Of a DNA stretch of 64,000 bases, positions 53,599 through 62,037 are shown one piece after another (position 1 is the first letter of the stretch; each line of letters opens with the position of its first letter). This DNA is from Phycisphaerales bacterium (lineage in GTDB: Bacteria > Planctomycetota > Phycisphaerae > Tepidisphaerales > Tepidisphaeraceae). A program made the position numbers and the translations under genes. Location of the stretch: contig JADYZN010000061.1 in the NCBI GenBank assembly GCA_020853095.1, positions 62,001 through 126,000 on the forward strand. The letters run 5' to 3'. Under the pieces are notes generated by a model, which saw only the letters and a list, made by a program, of their open reading frames with translations, had not been told where the DNA came from and made no database searches.

Positions 53599-54567
53599 AT
53601 GAGCCAACTGGATCGTGAATTTTATGATCGGGAACTGCGGAATTTTCTTCCCGACCGGATATTCGATGCCCATGCTCATTTGTGGCATGAAGATCATGTC
53701 AGGCCCTTCGACGGTTGGCCGAAGGTGGGGGGCTTGGCCGAATATAGCCACGACATCCATGACCTGCATGGTGATCGGGAGATCGCGGGATTGTTTATAC
53801 CCCTTCCCGAAGTCAACAGTGCCGACCCCGTCAAGGCAGGGGAATTTGTCGCCGAACAGATCAAGGGCCGGCCGCTGTGTCGGGGTGAATATCTGATTCG
53901 TCCGGAGGATGACCCTGAACAGGTTCGCCGGCAGGTTCGACGGTTGGGATTGCACGGGTTGAAATGTTATCACGTTTATTCCAGCCATAAACCGACCTGG
54001 GAGGCGGACATCCCTTCGTATCTCCCCGAACCGATCGTCAGGATGGCGCATGAGGAGGGGTTGGTTATCACGCTGCACATGGTCAAACGGCGGGCGGTGG
54101 CGGATGAGTCGAACATTCACTGGATTGGCCACTATTGCCGGACGTATCCGAACATGAAGCTGATCCTGGCGCATTCAGCGCGCGGGTTTCAGCCGGCCCA
54201 CAACTGGGAGGGACTGCATCGGCTTAAAGGGTTGGACAACCTCTATTTCGACACCAGCGCCAACTGCGAGGCGGCAGCGCACGTGGCGATCATGAAGATC
54301 ATCGGCCACGACAAACTGATGTACGGAGCGGACTGGTTTGTCAGTCACTTTCGCGGCCGGTCGCTGGCGGCGGCGGATTCGTTCATCTGGCTGTACGAAC
54401 AAACCCCCGTCTGGGGCGAACGACACGCCCGCGTCGACCCCGCGCTGGTGGGGCTGGAACATCTCCGCAGCCTCAAATGGGCCTGCTGGTCGGCCGGGCT
54501 GAGCGATTCGCAGGTGGAAGACATCTTCTGGAACAACGCCGCGAAATTGCTGGGGATCAAAGGGTGA
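53599..54567 (+). CDS. Amidohydrolase-2 family metal-dependent hydrolase
   Basis: 322 residues from ATG 53599. HxH metal motif in IFDAHAHLWHED, then KCYHVYSSHKP, EGLVITLHMVKRR, KLILAHSARGF and the catalytic Asp in LMYGADWFVSHF. Members include decarboxylases and lactonases acting on aromatic or sugar acids. An ATG 13 codons upstream (53560) has no better support. It overlaps upstream signals of the divergent secreted-protein gene. Confidence 0.9.
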   Translation: MSQLDREFYDRELRNFLPDRIFDAHAHLWHEDHVRPFDGWPKVGGLAEYSHDIHDLHGDREIAGLFIPLPEVNSADPVKAGEFVAEQIKGRPLCRGEYLIRPEDDPEQVRRQVRRLGLHGLKCYHVYSSHKPTWEADIPSYLPEPIVRMAHEEGLVITLHMVKRRAVADESNIHWIGHYCRTYPNMKLILAHSARGFQPAHNWEGLHRLKGLDNLYFDTSANCEAAAHVAIMKIIGHDKLMYGADWFVSHFRGRSLAAADSFIWLYEQTPVWGERHARVDPALVGLEHLRSLKWACWSAGLSDSQVEDIFWNNAAKLLGIKG

Positions 54568-54580
54568 TCCGCCGGTAAAT

Positions 54581-55369
54581 TCATTTAACTAGCTGCGTCT
54601 CCATATTCCTTGCCGTCGCTATATTCCTCGCGCGCCGCCGAAAAGACAGTTTGGGAAACAACGCGCCGACGCGGTTCCGATATGCCGCGTATGGCTCACC
54701 GAAGTGCTCGATGAGGTTTCGTTCCTCCAGCGGGATCGCCACAAGGATGTACACCGTCATCAGCCCCGCGAAGAGCAGGTGCGTAAGCGTCATCGTCGGC
54801 GTCGCCCAGAACGCGGTCATCCATCCCACATAAAGCGGGTGGCGGATGTAGCGATACGCGAGCGGCGCGCGCAGCGGGAGGTGCGTGTACGACCTCCCGC
54901 GCAGGTACAGCCAGACCTGCCGGGTGCCAAAGAGATCAAAATGGTTGATCAGCAGGGACACCGCGGGCACGCCCACCCACCCGATGGCAAAAAGCAAATA
55001 CAGCGACGCTCGTGCTGAGGGATGCGTTACATCCCACACCACCCCGCCGATCGGACGCCACTGCCACATCAGCAGCATCATGAGTAGGCAGGACAGCAGG
55101 ACGTAGGTGGCTCGCTCGATCGGCGCGGGCACAAAACGCGTCCACCATCGCTTAAACGTCGGGCGGGCCATCACGGAGTGCTGCACCGCGAAGATTGCGA
55201 TCAGCATCGCGTCGATCGCCACCGCCCACGTGAGCGAACCCGTCCGCGAGCCGTCGATCGTCGGGATCAGCCCGAAACCGAAGTTCCCGACGAACGCCGC
55301 CATCCATGCATAGACGGCCAGAAACAAAGCGTGACATCCAACGCCATACAGGAAGAAGAGTCGTTTCAT
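54581..55369 (-). CDS. mddA: Methanethiol S-methyltransferase-like membrane protein
   Basis: 262 residues with about six membrane helices. Strong agreement with MddA: VQHSVMARPTFKRWWTRFVP, IERATYVLLS, MWQWRPIGGVVWDV, LINHFDLFGTRQVWLYLRG and YRYIRHPLYVGWMTAFWATP. MddA methylates methanethiol with SAM to dimethyl sulfide and acts on hydrogen-sulfide methylated products. It is divergent from a TetR regulator, with tandem repeats between them. Substrate is inferred by similarity only. Confidence 0.88.
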   Translation of the reverse strand: MKRLFFLYGVGCHALFLAVYAWMAAFVGNFGFGLIPTIDGSRTGSLTWAVAIDAMLIAIFAVQHSVMARPTFKRWWTRFVPAPIERATYVLLSCLLMMLLMWQWRPIGGVVWDVTHPSARASLYLLFAIGWVGVPAVSLLINHFDLFGTRQVWLYLRGRSYTHLPLRAPLAYRYIRHPLYVGWMTAFWATPTMTLTHLLFAGLMTVYILVAIPLEERNLIEHFGEPYAAYRNRVGALFPKLSFRRRARNIATARNMETQLVK

Positions 55370-55425
55370 GCAATAGCTCCTTGTTTGGGTGCAGTAACTA
55401 TTGGCCGCGTCGTCCCATCGGACAA

Positions 55426-55464
55426 GTTGACTTGATGTACACCGCCGGTTGACTTCTGGTACAC
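55426..55464. promoter_or_regulatory. Tandem operator-like repeats between mddA and tetR
   Basis: GTTGACTTGATGTACAC (55426-55442) and GTTGACTTCTGGTACAC (55448-55464) match at 14 of 17 positions, with 22 bases centre to centre, i.e. on the same helix face. They fall just upstream of the tetR ATG (55491) and within the region that must hold the mddA promoter. Likely binding sites for the adjacent TetR protein. Confidence 0.68.
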
Positions 55465-55490
55465 TGCCAAGTCAGCAACGGACCATTGCG

Positions 55491-56099
55491 ATGCCCACTC
55501 AGACGCGACAGCAACTCGTCTACGCCGCCAGGCAGCGGTTCTACCGCGACGGCTTCCGTAACGTCGGCATCGATGCCATCCTCGACGATGTCGGCATCAG
55601 CAAGACCGCGTTTTACAAGCATTTCGCCTGCAAGGACGACCTCATGGTCGCGGTGCTCGACGATGTGGATCAATTTCTCAAGACAAGCTTTCGTCAGATG
55701 ATCAAGGACCGGGGCGGGCGCACCGCCGACGGACAGATTCGCGCGATGCTCGATGTCGTCCAGCAGGTCATCGCTCAGGATGGATTCCACGGCTGCATCT
55801 TCGTCAACGCCGCCATGGAGTTCCCTCTGGCCCACGACCCCGCTCACCAGGCGGCGGCGCGGCACAAACGCGCGATCGAAGAGCTTGTCTTTGAACTCGC
55901 CGAACGCGCCGGCGTCGCCGATCCCGACTCGATGGCACAGGAACTCTGCCTCATCCTCGAAGGCGCCTACGTCACGTGCAGCGTCACCGGCGACCCGATG
56001 AGCTTCGCCATCGCCCGGCGCCTGGCCGACCAGCTCATCGCCCGTCATCTTCCGCAACCATCGGGTCAGAAAAATGGGCAGAAAAATAGGTCACGTTGA
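55491..56099 (+). CDS. TetR/AcrR-family regulator
   Basis: 202 residues from ATG 55491. N-terminal HTH: RQQLVYAARQRFYRDGFRNVG, IDAILDDVGISKTAFYKHFACKDDLM, the TetR helix-turn-helix. The ligand-binding core shows FHGCIFVNAAMEFPLAHDP. It should repress the divergent mddA-like gene and itself. In this setting the inducer may be methanethiol or a related sulfur compound; that is inference. An ATG at 55449 (14 codons upstream) lacks a site and overlaps the repeats. Confidence 0.92.
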   Translation: MPTQTRQQLVYAARQRFYRDGFRNVGIDAILDDVGISKTAFYKHFACKDDLMVAVLDDVDQFLKTSFRQMIKDRGGRTADGQIRAMLDVVQQVIAQDGFHGCIFVNAAMEFPLAHDPAHQAAARHKRAIEELVFELAERAGVADPDSMAQELCLILEGAYVTCSVTGDPMSFAIARRLADQLIARHLPQPSGQKNGQKNRSR

Positions 56100-56433
56100 T
56101 TTTTCTGTCGATGACGGATGTCATTCCGCTCATGCCTCGCGCCGCTGACGCAGCGCCCTGCGAGATGAAAATTCATCGTTTGAGTCCCAATACGGGAACG
56201 GGGATAGTTTGCTGGTTTTGCGCGTACGGATGGCCTTGGAAGACATCCCTCCAGCGGTGACGTGATTGCTGGGGAAATTGGCGACGGAGGCCCGCCACCC
56301 TTCATTGGCGGAGCGAGATCGGCTGGTGTCGAGTTTGGCCATCTATCTGATGGGGCCTGTTACTCAAGTCGATCACCAACGGCCTGACATCTTTGATGCT
56401 GCGAGTTGGGACGCCAATGGGGTTGGGACAGAG
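56100..56433. other. Intergenic stretch, no supportable gene
   Basis: 334 bases between the TetR gene and the glycosylase gene. A 70-residue minus-strand frame (56130-56342) and an overlapping plus-strand frame exist, but neither has a ribosome-binding site, a known family match or codon use like the neighbours. The texture suggests a decayed element or a short repeat family; I cannot name it. Confidence 0.4.
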
Positions 56434-57033
56434 CTACAAATGTTGTTTCCTGCGTGGGCGTGGAGTTCCTTTTCGTCCCGATACGGCGGGGTGGTCGGTG
56501 GCGAAGAATCGCAGGGGGGCGTCTTTCCAGTGTTTGGCATAGTCGATGCCGATGCGCGGGGTGATCGACAGCGGCGGCGGGGGGGTGTGGTCGTCGATCA
56601 GGAAGATCGTCCGGCCGGTCAGGTCCAGGCCGTTGTGTTGTCGGGTGATGTGCATGGCGCGGGTCAGTTTGCCGGGGCCGCGCAGGTCGGCCTGCCAGTC
56701 ATCCATCGGTTCGGCGGCACGGATCAGCACGGCCTGGCCGCTGCCCGGTTGGCCGGCCACGATGTTGAACAGGTCATACATTCCATAAATCAGGTAGACG
56801 TAGGCGAATCCGGGTGTACCAAAGAGGATTTTGGTCCGGCCGGTCAACCCTTTGGAGGCGTGCGAGGCCAGGTCGGGGGGGCCAAGATACGCCTCGGTCT
56901 CGACAATGCGGGCGCGGTATTCGCGGTTTGGGGTGCGGTGGATGAGGATTTTGCCGATCAGATCCCGCGACAGCACATCGGCCGGGCGGGCAAAGTCGGA
57001 GCGTTTGAGCCTGCTGCTTCGCATCGGGCGCAT
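56434..57033 (-). CDS. DNA-3-methyladenine glycosylase
   Basis: 199 residues from the ATG at 57033 (57024 and 57081 are alternatives without a good site). Mpg/AAG fold: VETEAYLGPPDLASHASKG with the catalytic Glu and RIGIDYAKHWKDAPLRFF, and AYVYLIYGMYDLFNIV in the middle. It removes 3-methyladenine and other alkylated bases by hydrolysing the N-glycosidic bond. Stand-alone gene divergent from the YbaK-type gene. Confidence 0.92.
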   Translation of the reverse strand: MRPMRSSRLKRSDFARPADVLSRDLIGKILIHRTPNREYRARIVETEAYLGPPDLASHASKGLTGRTKILFGTPGFAYVYLIYGMYDLFNIVAGQPGSGQAVLIRAAEPMDDWQADLRGPGKLTRAMHITRQHNGLDLTGRTIFLIDDHTPPPPLSITPRIGIDYAKHWKDAPLRFFATDHPAVSGRKGTPRPRRKQHL

Positions 57034-57155
57034 TGTGCCGGTTGGACGCCGGACGACAAGCCCAAAACGTCCCTGCGTCAAGCAAAGATTATCATATGGA
57101 AATCACAACGGGCGCGGTACATTACCCGGTGGATTGCAACGACAGGAGGTCCATC

Positions 57156-57614
57156 ATGAACCTGCAATCGTACCTGGACCAGTTGGGGGTGACCTATCGC
57201 ATCTGCCGGCATGGGACCGCGTACACCGCGCAGGATTTGGCGGCGATCGAGCACATGCCGGGGCGAACGGTGATCAAGCCCGTGGTGGTGGAGGCCGACG
57301 GGGAGTTTGTCATGTGCGCGCTGCCGGCTTCTCATCGCATCGACATGGAGGAACTTCGCGGCCAGCTTCAGGCGGGACAGGTGCGGTTGGCCGATGAGGT
57401 GAAATTGCGCGAGCTGTTCGGCGATTGTGAGCTGGGCGCCGAGCCGCCGGTGGGGCGGATGTATGGTTTGACAACGCTGATGGATGAGTCGTTGATGGCC
57501 GATGATCGGGTGATGTTTCAGGCCGGCACGCACGATTGCGCGGTCACGATGACGCTGGCGGATTACCGCCGGGCGGCCCAGCCGGAAGTGGCGCATTTCG
57601 CCCGTCATCTGTAG
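57156..57614 (+). CDS. YbaK/EbsC-family aminoacyl-tRNA deacylase-like protein
   Basis: 152 residues. The start at 57156 has GACAGGAGG 8 bases upstream. Family motifs: GVTYRICRHGTAYTAQDLAA, TVIKPVVVEADGEFVMCALPA and the C-terminal AGTHDCAVTMTLADYRR. This group hydrolyses mischarged tRNAs (Cys-tRNA-Pro, Ala-tRNA-Pro or related). The 3' end overlaps the convergent phosphoesterase gene by 71 bases. Confidence 0.85.
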   Translation: MNLQSYLDQLGVTYRICRHGTAYTAQDLAAIEHMPGRTVIKPVVVEADGEFVMCALPASHRIDMEELRGQLQAGQVRLADEVKLRELFGDCELGAEPPVGRMYGLTTLMDESLMADDRVMFQAGTHDCAVTMTLADYRRAAQPEVAHFARHL

Positions 57615-58464
57615 ACGTTGCCGCCGCATCTTCCAGCACGATCTGGATGACCTCCGCCGGACAGAAGAGCCTCACCCGCGGGCCGGAAAACCCGAATCCC
57701 CGGTTGACGACCATCCAGGTGTCGGCAAAACGATGGATGCCGGTACACAGCCGGGCCGGCAATGAATCGTGACGAAGAATCGGCAATCCACCGGGAAGGC
57801 AGATTTGCCCGCCGTGGGTGTGGCCGGTCAGATACAGGTCGGGTTGTAGATTGCGGGTCAAAAGCACCTGGTCGGGGTAATGGGATAGGATCAACCGGGG
57901 GGTGTCGGGTTGGCGTTTGGGCAGGTTGATCAGCGAATGGGGGTCCAGGTCGTGCCGATGAACCCCTGGCAGGCCGATCAATTCAACCCCATCCGAACCG
58001 ACCGGCAGCCGGACATATTTCCCGTCGATATAACAAACTCCCAACGGCGGCAGATGAGCCGACAACAGCGACCCATCGTGGTTGCCCAGGATGATATAAA
58101 CCCCCAGCCTGGCCCGAAATCCGCACAGCAGACGTTGAATGGTCGGCAAAGCCGGCCGGTAGTCGCGCTTGTCATCCACCAGGTCGCCGGTAAACAGGAT
58201 CAGATCGGCCGACTGGTTGACCAGTTCGATCAGCTCATCGTACGCCCGCCACCACCCCCGGCGGGCATGAAAGTCCGATAAATGGACGATCCGAAGCCCC
58301 CGCAACGCGGCCGGCAGGCGGGGATACCGGATGGACAGCCGTTTGAAGGCGAACCCATTGGGGTATCCCAGTTGAATCCAGGGGCCGGGGCGGAGGACCT
58401 GGGTGCGCAATTCGATCGGCGGCTGGGGGGTGGGGATCGAACGTTCGGCGGCCGGTTGGTCCAT
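57544..58464 (-). CDS. Metallophosphoesterase
   Basis: 306 residues. Calcineurin-like motifs: VHLSDFHARRG, LFTGDLVDD, ILGNHDGSLLS, ILSHYPDQVLL and LTGHTHGGQICLPGG; the N-terminus is polar without a clear signal. It resembles YaeI/YkuE-type phosphodiesterases. Its last 71 bases are also coding sequence of the YbaK-like gene on the other strand. Related to the gene at 44283-45191. Confidence 0.9.
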   Translation of the reverse strand: MDQPAAERSIPTPQPPIELRTQVLRPGPWIQLGYPNGFAFKRLSIRYPRLPAALRGLRIVHLSDFHARRGWWRAYDELIELVNQSADLILFTGDLVDDKRDYRPALPTIQRLLCGFRARLGVYIILGNHDGSLLSAHLPPLGVCYIDGKYVRLPVGSDGVELIGLPGVHRHDLDPHSLINLPKRQPDTPRLILSHYPDQVLLTRNLQPDLYLTGHTHGGQICLPGGLPILRHDSLPARLCTGIHRFADTWMVVNRGFGFSGPRVRLFCPAEVIQIVLEDAAATSTDDGRNAPLPAGPPGGNPPASS

Positions 58465-58571
58465 CGAATACTTATTCGGCTAAATGTTGCAGGCCAAACG
58501 GCTTATCCTGTAACATAAGGGTGACGATAAAGTCCACCAACCGCAAGGATTCGCCGAACCCAAAGAGACCC

Positions 58572-58994
58572 ATGAGGCGACCACGCCGAAGTCGATCCAT
58601 CCTCTACGCTTTATACCTCAACGCCGCATTGCTGGCGTTGGTGGCGGTGGTGTTGTTGGCCCGGCGGGGCGATTCATCGCTGTTGCAGGCGGCCTATGGC
58701 CAGAATCAGCCGCCAATCGCCGGCGGAGCGGGTGTCTTTGTGATGCCGGGGCAGCTCTCATCCAATACATGGGGCTGCTTTCTGCTGGATGTTGATGCAC
58801 AGACGCTGTGCGTCTATCAATATTCCGGCGGCGACCGCGAATTGCGACTGGTGGCGGCGCGGGGATTTCGTTACGACCGTCGTCTGATGAACTATAATAC
58901 GGAAAAGCCTTCTCCGCAGGAGGTGAAGGCGTTGCTGGAAAAAGAACAAAATGCACTGCGGGGCGAAAGTACGCCTCCGACCACCAATCCGTGA
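58572..58994 (+). CDS. Small membrane-anchored protein of unknown function
   Basis: 140 residues from ATG 58572, chosen because AGAGA precedes it; a GTG at 58521 is in frame and would add a basic tail. One membrane segment (about residues 10-30) after an Arg-rich start, then a soluble stretch with WGCFLLDVDAQTLCVYQYS and LRLVAARGFRYDRRL. No family recognised. Precedes the helix-turn-helix gene by 60 bases and could be co-transcribed. Confidence 0.65.
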   Translation: MRRPRRSRSILYALYLNAALLALVAVVLLARRGDSSLLQAAYGQNQPPIAGGAGVFVMPGQLSSNTWGCFLLDVDAQTLCVYQYSGGDRELRLVAARGFRYDRRLMNYNTEKPSPQEVKALLEKEQNALRGESTPPTTNP

Positions 58995-59054
58995 ACCAAA
59001 AGACAGGATTTGGAATAATCGGCCTTTGAACCTTCCAACTAAGGAGTCCGCACC

Positions 59055-59987
59055 ATGATGGCCAAAATGTTCTACACGCTGGATGAAACCAAGGCCGCCT
59101 TGGGTAAAAACGAAGAAGAAATCAAACAGTACACCCGCGAAGGCAAGCTGCGTGAATTTCGTGACGGCCCGCGGCTGATGTTCAAGGCCGACCAGGTTGA
59201 CACCTTGCGGAATGAACTGGGCGGCGGCGGTTCGCTGGACCACGTTGATTTAGGCCCATCCGACAGCGGATCGCCGATCGGCCTGGTTGACAGCAAAGGG
59301 GCCAGCGGAACGAGCATCACACTCGGCGACACCGACGCCGGCGGCTCGGTGGGTGGCTTGCAGATGAAGGATGACACCGGCACGCCGGCCGATCTGGGGA
59401 TGACCGGCTCGATGGGGGGAATCCCCTCGCCGGCCCGCACCGGCACGGGCGTGACGGTCTTTCGGCCTGATGAGGTGGAACGGGCCGACCCCATGGCCCA
59501 GACGTCGATCTCCTCGACGATGCAGGATCAGATCAACCTCGAAGGCGTCGGTTCCGGATCGGGCCTTCTGGACCTGACCCGCGAAAGCGACGACACCAGC
59601 CTGGGTGCGGAATTGCTCGATGAGATCACCCCCGGATCGGGTGGCGCCCGGCGTGGCGCGGCCGCCCCGGCCGATGCCGGCCGATCCGGAACCGGCCTCG
59701 GAAGCCTTTCTGCGCCGTCGGGCGGGCGGGTTATTTCGGCTCCGGTTTACGTCGAAGCGGCCGACCCCATGGCTCCGGCATTCGGGGCGGCGGCGCTGGC
59801 CGCGACGATCGTGCTGATTTTCGGCGGGTTTGTCACCACCGCCGCCGTCAGCGGCTATTGGCCCGACGTGGTCCGCAACCTGACCGAAGGGGGCCGTGGA
59901 GTCCTTTTCCTGGGTGGCATCGGGCTGGGTTTGGCGATCGTTTTCTTTATTGTCGGCCTGTTGATCGGTCGATCAGGGCGAAAATAG
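59055..59987 (+). CDS. Membrane protein with N-terminal helix-turn-helix-like domain
   Basis: 310 residues. AAGGAG lies 9 bases before the ATG. The first 50 residues FYTLDETKAALGKNEEEIKQ and YTREGKLREFRDGPRLMFKA look like a MerR/excisionase-type helix-turn-helix. The middle ~150 residues are Gly/Ser/Asp-rich and probably disordered. The C-terminus has two membrane segments (FGAAALAATIVLIFGGFVTT and FLGGIGLGLAIVFFIVGLLI). A DNA-binding-like domain on a membrane tail is unusual; the helix-turn-helix may bind protein or regulate transcription at the membrane. Confidence 0.75.
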   Translation: MMAKMFYTLDETKAALGKNEEEIKQYTREGKLREFRDGPRLMFKADQVDTLRNELGGGGSLDHVDLGPSDSGSPIGLVDSKGASGTSITLGDTDAGGSVGGLQMKDDTGTPADLGMTGSMGGIPSPARTGTGVTVFRPDEVERADPMAQTSISSTMQDQINLEGVGSGSGLLDLTRESDDTSLGAELLDEITPGSGGARRGAAAPADAGRSGTGLGSLSAPSGGRVISAPVYVEAADPMAPAFGAAALAATIVLIFGGFVTTAAVSGYWPDVVRNLTEGGRGVLFLGGIGLGLAIVFFIVGLLIGRSGRK

Positions 59988-60209
59988 ACAAAATTTCTCG
60001 AATTTATCGGACCCGCCCCTTGATTTTTTTGTACGACGGCGCAAACTATGCCGTCTTTAACGCGCGGGCAGTCAAAAACGCATTAAAGGACTCGGGGCAG
60101 GTTCAAGTCAGGTTGTCTGGTTTTAGTCGAACCCCCCCGAAACGTGTACTCGACGTATATGGTGTGTCATCATGCGTCGGTTTTATCCATGAGCATGGAG
60201 GCTTTGGGC

Positions 60210-61097
60210 ATGAGCGGAACGTTGCGAATCATCGGGCTGGCGGCGATTGGATTGCTGCTGAGCGGTTGTGTGACCCAGGAAAAATATAACGCATTGAAGC
60301 TCGACCGGGATCGGTACGCCGAGCAGTTGGCCACCGCGCAGTCGGAAGCCAGCAGCGCCAACGCGCGTGCGGATGCGTTGCAGCGGCAGATCGACGCCAT
60401 CGCCAATTCCGGCAACAGCAAAGATGCCATGATCCTGAACCTCACAAAGGAGAATGGCGATCTTCAGGCCCGTCTGGCCGAACTCAACGCCAAGTATCAG
60501 GAAGCCCTCAACCGGCCGGTCGGCGTGGCGGCGCTGCCCGAGGCGCTGAGCAATGAATTGAGCCAGTTCGCCCGGCAGAACCCGGACTTGGTGGAATTCG
60601 ACGCCTCCCGCGGCATCGTCAAATTCAAGAGCGACGTGACCTTTGCCACCGGCGATGCGGAATTGACCGCCAAGGCGCGGGATGCGATCTCCCGTTTCGC
60701 CACGATCCTCAATTCCTCGGCCGCCGCTCAATATGAGCTGCTGGTCGCCGGACACACCGACAACCAGCCGGTGCGCAACCCGCAGACGCTGGCCAAGGGT
60801 CACAAGGACAACTGGTATCTGTCGGCCCATCGGGCCATCTCTGTGGCGGCGGCACTGGTCAATGATCGTGTGGCTCCCAGCCGGCTGGGCGTGGTGGGTT
60901 ATGCCGACCAGCGTCCGGTGGCGTCCAACGGCAGCGAATCCGGCCGGGCACAGAATCGCCGGGTCGAGGTGCTGATTCTCCCGACCACCGTTCGCGGGCA
61001 GTCGGTGGCCAGTGACTCCTCTCACGCGGCCCCCAAGCCCGCCAACAAGATGAACAAAGACGGCACGGTGGACAGCCGGCCGGCCATGAACAAGTAA
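60210..61097 (+). CDS. OmpA-family lipoprotein
   Basis: 295 residues from ATG 60210, with GGAGG 8 bases upstream. Signal peptide ending in the lipobox LLLSGC. A helical coiled-coil-like region (residues 25-90) follows, then an OmpA/MotB peptidoglycan-binding domain (VKFKSDVTFATGDAELTAKA, LLVAGHTDNQPVRNPQTLA, LSAHRAISVAAALV, GYADQRPVASN, RAQNRRVEVLI). It should anchor the outer membrane to peptidoglycan. Terminator at 61123-61161. Confidence 0.9.
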   Translation: MSGTLRIIGLAAIGLLLSGCVTQEKYNALKLDRDRYAEQLATAQSEASSANARADALQRQIDAIANSGNSKDAMILNLTKENGDLQARLAELNAKYQEALNRPVGVAALPEALSNELSQFARQNPDLVEFDASRGIVKFKSDVTFATGDAELTAKARDAISRFATILNSSAAAQYELLVAGHTDNQPVRNPQTLAKGHKDNWYLSAHRAISVAAALVNDRVAPSRLGVVGYADQRPVASNGSESGRAQNRRVEVLILPTTVRGQSVASDSSHAAPKPANKMNKDGTVDSRPAMNK

Positions 61098-61122
61098 GTG
61101 GTTTCAATTTAATTCCCTCCTG

Positions 61123-61161
61123 TCGCCCCGCTACCTCACCCACGCAGCGGGGCGATTTTTT
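61123..61161 (+). terminator. Intrinsic terminator of the OmpA-like gene
   Basis: TCGCCCCGCT (61123-61132) pairs with AGCGGGGCGA (61146-61155), 13-base loop, followed by TTTTTT (61156-61161). Confidence 0.92.
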
Positions 61162-61185
61162 ATGCGCGATTGGTAAGATATCCTC

Positions 61186-62037
61186 ATGTCCGAGCCACTG
61201 GGGTTGATTGCCGGGGAGGGCGTTTTCCCACTACTGGTGGCGCGCGGCGCCCGGGCGGCCGGAAGACCGGTGATCTGCGCGGCGTTGTCCGGCAGCGCCA
61301 CGCCCATGCTGGAGGCGGAGTGCGACCGCTTCAAATGGGTTGGCGTGTTGAGGCTGGGCCAGTGGATGCGGATGCTGTCGCGTCACGGTTGCCGCGAGGC
61401 GGTGATGGTGGGGCGGGTGCGAAAATCGCAGATGTACCGCCGCTGGCGATATTTGCGTTACGTGCCGGACTGGCGGACGATCAAACTCTATTTTACGGTG
61501 TTGAGGCGTGACAAGCGCGACCACGCGGTGCTGGAAGCGGTCGCCGGCGAACTGGCTCGTGAAGGAATCACCTTGATCGATTCAACGCGATATTGTGCGG
61601 ATCATCTCAGCACGGTGGGCGTCATGACCCGTCGACAGCCCACGCCCGCCCAGTGGGAGGACATCCGTTTTGGCTGGGAACTGTGCCGCACCATCGGCCG
61701 GCTGGACATCGGACAGGCGCTGGCGGTGATCGACAAGGATGTCCTGGCGGTCGAGGCGGTGGAGGGAACCAACGCCATGATCGAACGGGCCGGACTGTAT
61801 TGCCGCAGCGGCAAATGGACGTTGATCAAGGTGGCCAACGCCAAACAGGACATGCGCATGGACGTCCCCACCGTCGGCGACACCACCATTGAAAAACTCG
61901 CCGCCACCGGCGCGGGGTGTCTGGTCCTGGAGGCGGGCAGGACGATCATCCTCGAAAAACCCAGGGTGCTGGAACTGGCCGACCGTCTGGGCATCGCCGT
62001 GGTGGGGCGGCAAAACGAAGAATCGGATCGCATTTAG
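61186..62037 (+). CDS. lpxI: UDP-2,3-diacylglucosamine pyrophosphatase LpxI
   Basis: 283 residues in the usual LpxI length. N-terminus GLIAGEGVFPLLVARGARAAG, then MVGRVRKSQMYRRWRYLRY, ALAVIDKDVLAVEAVEGTNAM and VPTVGDTTIEKLAATGAGCLVLEAGRTI (read here as VPTVGDTTIEKLAATG and LEAGRTIILE). LpxI converts UDP-2,3-diacylglucosamine to lipid X, a step of lipid A synthesis in cells lacking LpxH. It shows that the organism makes lipid A-type outer membrane lipid. It overlaps the convergent gene by 4 bases. Confidence 0.92.
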   Translation: MSEPLGLIAGEGVFPLLVARGARAAGRPVICAALSGSATPMLEAECDRFKWVGVLRLGQWMRMLSRHGCREAVMVGRVRKSQMYRRWRYLRYVPDWRTIKLYFTVLRRDKRDHAVLEAVAGELAREGITLIDSTRYCADHLSTVGVMTRRQPTPAQWEDIRFGWELCRTIGRLDIGQALAVIDKDVLAVEAVEGTNAMIERAGLYCRSGKWTLIKVANAKQDMRMDVPTVGDTTIEKLAATGAGCLVLEAGRTIILEKPRVLELADRLGIAVVGRQNEESDRI

